Source of the DNA: JBGTSJ01 sp041940305
GTDB lineage: Bacteria; Planctomycetota; Planctomycetia; Planctomycetales; Planctomycetaceae
Direction of reading: 5' to 3'
Length of the DNA stretch: 64,000 nt
Assembly: GCA_041940305.1 (NCBI GenBank)
Contig: JBGTSJ010000015.1
Location: 108,819-172,818, forward strand
The notes under the pieces are model-generated. The model was not told the origin of the DNA and made no database searches. It saw only the letters and a program-made list of their open reading frames with translations. The first letter of the stretch is position 1; each line of letters starts with the position of its first letter. The position numbers and the translations under genes are program-made. Below are positions 7,315 through 16,900 of this stretch, piece after piece.

Positions 7315-10300
7315 ATGCATGGCTTAATGCGTGCGGGACGGTGGCTGCAGGCGATCATCGTGGCTGTCGCGAGTGGGACGTTGCCGCTGTTCGCTCAGGA
7401 GAACGACTCCACGGCCGATTCCGCCCCCGCCGCGCCGGCCGAGCGAACGGTCTACGTCCCGTACAGCAATCTGAAGGGCGCCTTCGACCAGTTGGGCGCC
7501 GGAGTCCTCGTACCCTACAGCGACTGGCTCGAGATGCGGCGGGCCCTCGAAGGCGGAGCCGGTGAGCGTCCCGCCGTCGACGCCGTGATTACGAAAGCGG
7601 CATATCGAGCGCAGATCGAGAAGGACATCGCCCGGATCACGGCGGAACTCACGATCAACGTGCTCGGCGAACCCTGGGTGGAGGTCCCTATCCGTTTTGG
7701 AGAGGCGGCGGTGGGCGCGCTCGAAGGGAACGATAACGTCCTGCTGCGCGGCACCGGAGACGGCGCTTACTCGCTGCTGCTGGGGGAAGCCGGCGAGCAG
7801 ACGGTGACGCTGGAACTCGTCGCGCGGGTCAACACGTCGCCGGACGGGCGGGAATTCACGTTCGACGTTCCGCCGGTCGGCATCACGTCGCTGGACGTCG
7901 TGATTCCCGAGCCGGACCAGACGGTCGAGATCACACCCCGTCTGGTCGGTCTGCCCGTGGAAGACGAAGCCGCCGGCCAGACGCACGTCTCGGCCAGCCT
8001 GGGGTCGACGGGACGCATCCAGGTGCGGTGGCATCCGCGCGTGAGCATGAAACCGGAGATGGACCTGCTGACCAGCGTCACCAATCTGACGCAGGTGACC
8101 GTCGCCGACGGACTCGTCCATACCGACGCGTGGCTGCTGTTCGACATTCTGCGCGGCGAGTTGAACGAGCTGCGGATCGTCGTGCCGGCGGATCATCGAA
8201 TCCTCGACGTGGCTTCGCCGTCGAAAGTGCGAGGCTGGCGTGCGGAGGAAGCAAATGGCGAGCAGGTGGTGACGGTGGAGTTTCTCAGCGCCGTCGAGAA
8301 GCAGGTGACGGTCGAAGTGCACACCGAACGCAAGCTTCCCGGGGATACGTTTCCCGTGGCGGGCCGCCCCGAAGAAGGCGCGACCAACGGTATTCACGCA
8401 CTCGATGCCGTCCGCGAGAGCGGGCAGGTTGTGCTGCGGTCCTCGCCCGACCTGGTGCTGACGCTGGTCGAGCAGCAGGGAGTCGTGCGGATCGAGGCCG
8501 GCCAGATCGATGAGCGGATCCGCTCCGACGGCGGAATGGGATTCAAATTCTACTCGCCGCAGTTCACGCTGACAGCGAGCGCCAAGCCAGTCGAACCTCG
8601 GATCGTCGTGGATCACACCGCCAACGTCATTCTTCGCGAGGATGAGGTGCGGCTGGAAGCCGCGCTCAATTACTCCGTCGAGCGAGCCGGCGTGTTTCAA
8701 CTCGTGTTGAACGTCCCCGAGGAACTCATCATCGACGATGTGCAGTGCCCGCAGATGAAGGAGTTCAACTTCGACGAAGCCGCCCGAACGTTGACGATTG
8801 TGCTCAGTGAGAAAACGCAGGGAGCGATCGGCGTCTCCGTGAAGGGACACCGGACGTTTGATGCCGGAGCTGACGTGGCGCAGCTCACGCTCCCCCTGCT
8901 GGAGCCGCAGAGCGCCGAACGCGAGACGGGAGCGGTGTATCTGTATGCCCGCGAGTCGATCGAAGTGGTGACGACGGACGCCGACGTCGTGGCGGCCCAG
9001 CCGCTTCCCGCCCCGCCGGGTCTGCAGATGGGGGATGCCGTGCTGACGGCGGCCTGGAGCTTCACGCGACGGCCGGTCACGATCCCTGTCACCACCAAGC
9101 GGAAAGCCGCGCGGCTGAACGTCGACGTGGCAACGACGGTCAACGTCCAGCCTCAGTCGGCGGAGGTGACGACGCTCCTCGACTATCACATCCAGTTCGC
9201 GGGCATCGACACCTTCCAGTTCCAGGCTCCGGAGGCGGTCTCGCCCCTGCTGCAGATTGAGGTCGTCTCGACCGACGCCACGACGCCGGGCATCAAGCAG
9301 AAAACGCCTTCCGATCCGGCCGACGGGTGGGTAACTTGGACCGTCGTGATGCAGCGGGACGTGATCGGCCTGTTGCGGCTCTCGGCCACGTACGACATCA
9401 AGTCGGCGGACACCGGAGACGCGGGCGCTGATGAGGCCGCTGACGGACCGGCGACGGACGAGCTGGCGGTGTCGCTGCTGCAGCCGCTTGCGGCGCCGGC
9501 CTCCGGCGGTCGGCCTGAGGTGCCCGTTTCCCGGATTCGGGGCGAGGCCGCCATCCAGCATGAGCCCGCGCTGTCGGTTACGGCCACGGCCGCTGGCGGT
9601 GACGTGGAACCGATCGATCCGCGCGAGCTGACCCTGCTTCCTCAGACGGGGACCCTTGCCTACCGCTACTTCAAGCAGCCGGATGACGGCGCGGTGCAAT
9701 TGACCCTCACACGCACGCGGCACGAGATCCAGGAGGTTGTGGAGACGGTCGTCCGCAAGGCGCTGGTGGAGATCATCAACGGCGAGGATGGCACCGCTAT
9801 CTATCGCGTCCGCATGCGGGTGAAATCGACCGAGCGGCAGCGGCTGCTCATCGACATGCCGGCGCGGCTGGAACTGCTGGGCGTTTACGTCGATGGCCGC
9901 AACGTGAAGCTCGAACGGGCGGGACTGTCGGACGACGAAAGTGCGATTGAGCCGTTTTACGTGCCGGTAACGCGGACGAAGCCGGTCGATGAAGAGTTTC
10001 TGCTGACGTTCGAGTTCCGCTGGCAGGTGAATCCCTATCCGGGCGAAAGCGATTTTCTGCGGGGGCGGATCGCGCTGCCGCTGCCGGTCCTGGGCGGGAC
10101 CGATTCGCCGGCGGCGGTGCAGGAGCTGCGCGTGGCCGTCTGGGTTCCGCGGGAGTACGCCCTCGTCGGGGAGCCGGACAATTTCGTCGTCGAACGGGAG
10201 CCGCGCGTGTTCTCCACACTGACCAACACCACCTCGCAGCTGAACGACGCCGAACTGGACGGCTGGATCGGTGGCGGGGACACAACTCTCGCGCCGGCCA

Positions 10301-10725
10301 AGAAAGGACTGGTCGGCTACGTATACAGCAACCTTGGCGGGGAGCGCAGGCTGAGCGTGGTGTGGTGGAACCGGTTGTGGATGACGGTCATCGTCAGCGG
10401 GGCGATCGCCATCATCGCCTGGGTGCTAGGCCGCACGACGTGGGAGAACAAGCTGTGGGTGCTGCTCATGGCCGGGTTCATCCTCTCGCTGGTGGCGATC
10501 TGGGATGCCGACCGCGCAGCCCATGCCCTTTCGGCGGCCCGCTTCGGCCTGGCGTTCCTCATCGGCTGGTGGCTCATCTCGGCCTTCTTCGGAGCGCGGA
10601 ATCGCACGCCGCAGACAGTACAGATCAGCGGCGCCGGAGCGACCGCCGTCACAGCCACCACCCCCGCCGTCGTGCCTCCGCCGGGAGCGATCGATGAACT
10701 CAAACGCCGTGCGGAGGACAAGTGA
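7315..10725 (+). CDS. Large exported membrane-anchored protein, paralogue of the adjacent giant
   Basis: No named family is recognised for this 1,136-aa protein. It has an N-terminal signal peptide (LQAIIVAVASGTLPLFAQ) and then a motif RTVYVPYSNLKGAFDQLG..GVLVPYSDW at about residues 44-70. Beta-rich repeats run for about 900 residues (ITAELTINVLGEPWVEVPI, SVERAGVFQLVLNVPEELII). The C-terminus holds two or three membrane segments at about 1020-1100 (MTVIVSGAIAIIAWVLG, VLLMAGFILSLVAIW, FGLAFLIGWWLISAFFG). The architecture suggests a large periplasmic beta-sandwich protein held by C-terminal helices. The neighbour at 10937 begins with the same signature (RRVYVPITDLEAVFERDG.GVMLP), so the two are tandem paralogues. 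Starts at 7315 or 7327 are both possible. Function is unknown. Confidence 0.9.
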   Translation: MHGLMRAGRWLQAIIVAVASGTLPLFAQENDSTADSAPAAPAERTVYVPYSNLKGAFDQLGAGVLVPYSDWLEMRRALEGGAGERPAVDAVITKAAYRAQIEKDIARITAELTINVLGEPWVEVPIRFGEAAVGALEGNDNVLLRGTGDGAYSLLLGEAGEQTVTLELVARVNTSPDGREFTFDVPPVGITSLDVVIPEPDQTVEITPRLVGLPVEDEAAGQTHVSASLGSTGRIQVRWHPRVSMKPEMDLLTSVTNLTQVTVADGLVHTDAWLLFDILRGELNELRIVVPADHRILDVASPSKVRGWRAEEANGEQVVTVEFLSAVEKQVTVEVHTERKLPGDTFPVAGRPEEGATNGIHALDAVRESGQVVLRSSPDLVLTLVEQQGVVRIEAGQIDERIRSDGGMGFKFYSPQFTLTASAKPVEPRIVVDHTANVILREDEVRLEAALNYSVERAGVFQLVLNVPEELIIDDVQCPQMKEFNFDEAARTLTIVLSEKTQGAIGVSVKGHRTFDAGADVAQLTLPLLEPQSAERETGAVYLYARESIEVVTTDADVVAAQPLPAPPGLQMGDAVLTAAWSFTRRPVTIPVTTKRKAARLNVDVATTVNVQPQSAEVTTLLDYHIQFAGIDTFQFQAPEAVSPLLQIEVVSTDATTPGIKQKTPSDPADGWVTWTVVMQRDVIGLLRLSATYDIKSADTGDAGADEAADGPATDELAVSLLQPLAAPASGGRPEVPVSRIRGEAAIQHEPALSVTATAAGGDVEPIDPRELTLLPQTGTLAYRYFKQPDDGAVQLTLTRTRHEIQEVVETVVRKALVEIINGEDGTAIYRVRMRVKSTERQRLLIDMPARLELLGVYVDGRNVKLERAGLSDDESAIEPFYVPVTRTKPVDEEFLLTFEFRWQVNPYPGESDFLRGRIALPLPVLGGTDSPAAVQELRVAVWVPREYALVGEPDNFVVEREPRVFSTLTNTTSQLNDAELDGWIGGGDTTLAPAKKGLVGYVYSNLGGERRLSVVWWNRLWMTVIVSGAIAIIAWVLGRTTWENKLWVLLMAGFILSLVAIWDADRAAHALSAARFGLAFLIGWWLISAFFGARNRTPQTVQISGAGATAVTATTPAVVPPPGAIDELKRRAEDK

Positions 10726-10741
10726 CGGGAAGGAAAGGGAA

Positions 10742-10887
10742 GGAACGCTAATGACTACTCATCAACGCTAATGGCCGCTTGACGTTCGTTGTCTTTTCGA
10801 GATGCATGATTCGTGCGAGCGCTCGGTTCCGGAAACCGACATCGCCTCGTCTTTCCATTAGTGGAGATTAGTGCCAATCAGTGTTCC
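10742..10887. repeat. Imperfect 33-bp inverted repeat in the gap between the two giant genes
   Basis: Arms at 10742-10774 and 10855-10887 begin ggaac and end ctaatgg when both are read outside-in, and agree at about 23 of 33 positions. The arms contain repeated AACGCTAATG / ATTAGTG units of a type common in planctomycete intergenic space. The right arm covers the candidate GTG at 10871, which argues that the giant gene starts further downstream. Confidence 0.5.
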
Positions 10888-10936
10888 TGACCTTCTGACT
10901 CCTCAATGCGTTAAGACCAATCGCAGGACTGAAACC

Positions 10937-13900
10937 GTGTCGGCAATTCGAGTGCTGCTGTGCGTGCTGCTGCTGGGGACGATGGTTCTGGCGCAGGACG
11001 ACGCTCAAAGATCGCGCGTTCCCGAACCGCGGCGAGTGTACGTGCCGATCACCGACCTCGAAGCCGTGTTCGAGCGGGATGGCCGCGGCGTGATGCTGCC
11101 GGCGGCCGAGTACGAGGCACTGGAGGCCGCAGCGCGAGAATCGGAAGCCGGACAGCCCCGGACGCCGGACGCCATCGTGCTTTCGACGGCCAACTACGCG
11201 GCGCGCCTCGACGGGGACCAGCTCCTGCTGACGGCAACGGCGGAGTTCACCAACTTCACGGAGGGCTGGACCCGGCTGGTGCTGCCTGCGGGGGGATTGG
11301 GGGTCGAGAGCGCCACGCTAGGGGATCAGCCGGCGAAACTGGCGCGCGGAGTCGACCATCCCAACGTCCTCGTGCTGTACGTGGCGGAAAAAGGAAAGCA
11401 GACGCTCACCGTCGAACTCTCGGCGAACCTCTCCGCCGTGGGGAGCGACAAGGCGGCGGGTTTCGAACTGTTCGGGGCGCCCTCCGGAAAACTGACGCTG
11501 ACTCTCCCGCCCGGAAAGCACCTCTCGGTCGGCGGTCTGCAGCTGGAGCGCCCTGCTCCCGCAGATCAGGAGGCGGCCTACGCAATTCCGATCGGCGGAC
11601 GGAAGTCGCTGCAGCTCCGCATCACCGACCGACAGGCGGCGGCAACCGGCGATGCGCTGACCTTCGCGCAGACCGCCTTTGGAGTATACGTCGCTCCGGG
11701 CGAGGTCACCTGGACCGCACGGACCGCCCTGCAGGTCTATGGCCGGACGATCGATACGCTCGTCTGCACGGTCCCTGCTTCGCTGGAGATCACGAACGTC
11801 GAGTCCACCGGGCTGGATGCCTGGGAACTGGCGGATGACCCCGAAGCCCCGGAACGCACGCGGATCACGCTCCGCTATCGGCAGCCGTTCGACGGCATGC
11901 GGGACATCACCTTCCGCGGCGTCGTCAGCAGCCCGTCCGCCGAGGCCTGGACCGTCCCGGACCTGGAGATCCGCAGCGTCTCGTCCCATATCGGCAAGGT
12001 GGTCGTGCAGTATCCGCCGGGCGTGCGGTTGCAGCTGGTGGAGTCGGCCGGCGTGCGGCCGGTGCTGGCGGCGACCGCCATGGATCCTGCCAATCCCTCC
12101 CTCGAGTACGAGGTCTGGCAGGAGGACTTCCGGCTGTCGTTCACCACGGCCGCCAAGGATCGGGAAGTCCACGCAGCCATGACCACGCTGCTCGACGTCA
12201 ACGCTGACGGACTCGATCTCTCCGTCACGCTCGACGTGCGGACGCTGTTCGCGCCGCTGTTCGACGTCCGGCTGCGGATACCGGCCGAGTGGTCGGTGAC
12301 GTCGGCCGCCATCGGCGGAGAACCGGCGGCATGGCAGGTGGTGCCGGCGGAAGCGGGGATCAACGAAGTCCGCATCCCGTTCGCGGCCCCGCTGCCGGTG
12401 AATGAATCCCGTTCGCTCACGCTCTCGGCCCATCGGGACCTGGAAGACTGGCCGGTCGAGACGGACCCCGTGCGGTTCGCGCTGCCGGAAGTCCGCCTTC
12501 CGCAGGCCGGAGTCGTGGAAGCGCTGTACGGCGTCACGGTCGATGACGACCTTGAAGTCACGCCGATCGACGTGCAGGGGCTCGACCCCGCGCGGCAGGA
12601 TGATGTGAGTCTTCTCAACGGCAAGCTGCAGGCGTTCGGCAGGCGCGTGCGGCTGGGGTTCACCTATCAGGACACGGTGTTCAGCGGACAACTGGAGATC
12701 GCGCGCAAGCCGTCGCGCGTTTCGGCCGCGACGGTCACGTTCTTCCGGATCGACCGCGAAACCCTGTTCGGGCATCTGGAAGCGCAGTTACACATCGCGG
12801 GAGGCGGCCTGCGGCAACTGCAGGTGGCGGTCTCGGAGTCCGCGGGAACCGATCTGCGCTTCCAGTTGATCCGTCCGGTCTCGATTCTCTCCGAACCACA
12901 GCAGCAGGCGACGATCTATCCTCCGATCGACGCCGTGCGGATCGTCGAACAGCGCCCCGCCGAGCCTGCCGACGGCCTGCGCATCTGGACGCTGCAGCTC
13001 GACCGCAGGGCCCGCGGCGACTTTGTCCTGCTGGTGGACGTGCAGACTCCGATCCCGGCCGTAGTGGATGCCGACAACGCCGCCGATGACGCTGACGCCG
13101 CCGCCGCGCAACCAGATCCACAGGCCGGGGACCAGGACGCTGATGCCGTTGTCGCAGCCGAAAGCGACGCGACCGCTGAAGAGACTGCGGCCGCGCCGAC
13201 CGACCCACCCATGCGCGGTCCGTTCTCGCCGTTTGTTCTGAACGTCCTCAACGCCGACCGGCAGAGCGGGCACATCGCCGTGGAGGCCGGCAACGAGCAG
13301 CACGTGCAGATCACGGCCGTCGACGCAGACGGGAATGCGCTGCCGACGGTCGATCCCGTCGACTTTCCGCCGGCGTACTATCGTCCGGCAGAGCGCGTCG
13401 TGGCCGGCTTTCAATACGTCCGCCCCGGCTGGTCAATCGCGGTCACCGAGACCCGCTACGACCGCCATGCCGTGCCGACGGCGATCGTGCACACCGCTCA
13501 CATCGCGAGCGTCCTCGGGAAGACGGGAGATTTTCAGCACCAGGCGGATTTGACGTTCACGGCCGTCGGCGTGCAGAACCTGAAGGTGCGGCTGCCGAAG
13601 AACGGCGAACTGTGGGCGACGCTCATCGACGGGCAGCCAGTGGAAGCGCGGAAGTCGGACGACGGGGTGTTGATTACGTTGCCGCGACTGGACGCGGCAG
13701 GAGGCGGGGTTGAACCCCGCCGCTCGTTGCGCCTCTTCTACCGCACTCACGTCGGACCGCTCGACAACTGGTCCGGCCGCGTCCAGCAGTCGCCGCCGCA
13801 GCTCTCCGCCATTACGGGAGCCGGAATTGAGCAGCCGCTGGAGATTCTGCAGCAGCACTGGACCGTGCACTACCCGGACGACACGCTGCTGGTGGAGAGC

Positions 13901-16900
13901 CAGGGCCGGTTCCATCCCGAGCGCGACCTCGACCGTGACACTTTCCTCGGCCGTCTGGAGCAGATGTTCCGCGCGCCGTCGCCGTGGGACATCTGGATCA
14001 GCGTGATCGCAGTCGCGGCAGCCGTGGGTGTGGTGTCGGTGTTTACGCTTGGCTACCAGACGCTGCGGTCGCTGGGCGTCGTCATCGCGGTGCTGATCAT
14101 CGGTGCGGTCCTCGTCGCCCTGCTGTTGCCGGCCACGCAACAGGCGCGGGAAGCGTCGCGGCGGACGCAGTCCAAGAACAACCTCAAGCAGATCGGGCTC
14201 GCGCTGCACAACTTTCACGATGCGCACGGCGAGTTTCCGGAGGGCGGGACATTCACCGACTCCGGCGTTCCGCTGCACAGCTGGCAGACGTATCTGCTGC
14301 CGTACATGGATCAGGCCCCGACGTTCAACCGGATCGATCTCGAGCAGCCGTGGAACGCGCCGGTCAACATGAGTCTGATGCGGCAGCAGATCCCGGCATA
14401 CCAGAATCCAAGCCTGGCCGGGCCCCTTGAGGTGCAGGGCTACGGGGCCAGCCATTACGCCGGAAACGAGCGGGTGTTGCCGCGGAATACGCGGATGCAT
14501 ATTCGGGACATCACCGATGGCACGTCGAACACGATCTTTGCCGGCGAAGTGACCGGAGGCATCAAGCCGTGGGGCGACCCGACGAACACGCGCGATCCGG
14601 CGGCCGGATTCGGCAACAGCGCCTACCAGTTCAGCCATCCGCAGGGCATGGGCGCCCACATGCTGATGATGGACGGCTCGGTGCGGTTCGTGTCATCGGA
14701 GATCGATCAGTCGGTCCTCCGCGCGATGGCAACACCGCAGGGGGGTGAGGTTGTTGGAGAGTTTGGCGGAAGCGAGCTCTACGGTTTTGAGTTCGATGCA
14801 GCCACCTCGGACCCCGTAGCAGCAACGCTCGCCGTTCCTGCAGAGCCCGCCCCGGGAGGGATGGAGGGTGGAGGTGAACTGGACCCGTTCGGCGCGGCGC
14901 CGATGGATGCCTTTCAAGACAGCGTCCAGGATTTGGCCGCTCCCGAATCCGGAGCGAACAATCGGGTCGATCAACTGGCAACCCCTGCTCCTCCCATGTC
15001 AGAGCCTGAGAGTCCGCCGGGCGAGTCACCGCCGCAGCGTGGCACGGCGACGGATGGACCGGCAGGCGAACCGGGCGCGGACGACGGGCGCATGCTCGGC
15101 ACGGGGGGCCGCCCGCTGGGGCGACCCGCCGCACCGATGATCGCAGGGCCTGGCCCAACAGTGGCGGACTTCGATGATGTCACTCGCTATTCGAGACGCG
15201 CGGAGGTCGCGTTGGCAGGACGCGGCGCATTGCTGTCCCTGACGCTCGATCTCCAGCCTCCCCCCGGCTATGACCAGCGCGAATTCGAGTATCACGGCAA
15301 CACCACCGACGCGGCCCCCGCCGAACTCGACCTGCAGTATGCCGACCGCTCTGCCGGACGCGTGCTGGTGCTGGCGATTGCCGCGGCAATCACGTTCTTC
15401 TTCTGGTGGCTGCGAAACCGGTCGTTCTCCTTCCGCGCGAAGCTGGCGCTGATCGCGATCATCGGGCCGCTCGCCCTGATGACCATCGCCCCGGTCGCGT
15501 GGCTGCCGGTGCTGGATGGAATGTTCCTGGGGGGACTCTGCGGCGTCGGCCTGTGGGTGCTGCGGGCCGTGGTGCAATGGTGCGCCGCCAATTGCCGCTG
15601 CTGCGGGTTCGGCCGCGCCGCAGCCGGATCCCTGGCGCTTGGCACTGTATGGCTCGTCAGCGCCACCGCCCTCGCACAGGAAAACCAGTCGCCGGTGACG
15701 CCGACGCCCATCCGGCAGGAACCCGCGATCATCATTCCGTACGAGGCCGGTACCGACCCCACCACGTCCGAGCTCGTCTTCCTGCCGTTCGACCAGTTCC
15801 TGAAGTTGTGGAACGTCGCGCACCCCGAAGACCGGCAGGTCGGCCCGGCCCCGGTCGACGGCCTGGTCTCCGATGCCCTGTATTCAGCCTCGCTGGAAGG
15901 AGACGGCGACGAAGCGCGAGTCAGCGTCAACGCCCGCTACGTCCTCCACAACCTGCGGAAGCGGCAGATCACGCTGCCGATCCCGCTCGGCGCGGTCGCC
16001 GTGCGGAGTTCGACCCTCGACGGCGAGCCGGCGGCGTTGTCGGCCACCGACGGCAACCTCTCGATCGTGCTGAGCGAAACCGGCCCCCACGTGCTGGACC
16101 TGACGTTCGCCGTGCCCGCACGAATCACCGGGGCCGCGGGCGAGTTCACGCTTCCGCTCAGAGCCGTGCCCGCCGGGAAACTGAGCTTCGCCCTGCCGGC
16201 GGGTGAGGAGCAGGTTGTCCGCGTGAACGGCGCGACGGGAACGTATCGCATTCGCGACGAGGCCGGAGCCCGCACGGTCGAGCTGGCCGTCGACCAGGGG
16301 GGAGACGTCACGATCGCGTGGCAGCCCCGCACCATGCGCGGCGACACTTCGGCGATCGTGCAACTGGAATCGGCCACCGCCCTCAACATCGATGACGCCG
16401 GACTGCATCTCGGCATGGGGCTGCAGTACCGCGTCCGGCAGGGGCAGATCAACGAAGTCACGTTCACTTTGCCCGACGGGCTGAGCGTCCAGCAGATCGG
16501 CGGCCCCGACGTCGGCGGCTGGGAACTGGGGGACGACGCCGGCGCGCGCACGCTCACCGTCTTCATGCGGCGGGCCATTGATTCCGAGACACAACTCACG
16601 CTCGACTTCTACAAGCCGCTGGGCGTCTCAGACGAAGCGGCTGCCTTCTCATTGCCGTCGGTTGCGCCGCAGAACATCACCCGCGAAACGGGAGTCCTGG
16701 GCCTGTATGCGGCGCAGCATCTCACGCTGCGGGTCGACGCCAGCAACGGCCTGTCGCAGACGAATCTGGACCGGTTCACCGCGCCGGTGTTGCCGAATCC
16801 GCCGACCTATGCGCCCGATCTGGCGCGGGCGGCATACCGCTTCACGGCCCGGCCGATCGAACTGAGCGGAACGGTGCAGCGGCGGCAGCCGGAGACTCGC

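Noticed and set aside
7324..9723. A 799-codon minus-strand open frame
   Set aside because: It lies wholly antisense to the 1,136-aa exported protein and is Arg/His-rich, the usual composition of a GC-rich shadow frame.
10871..10936. GTG 10871 as the start of the giant gene
   Set aside because: It lies within the right arm of an inverted repeat and puts 22 non-signal residues before the signal peptide; GTG 10937 is better placed.
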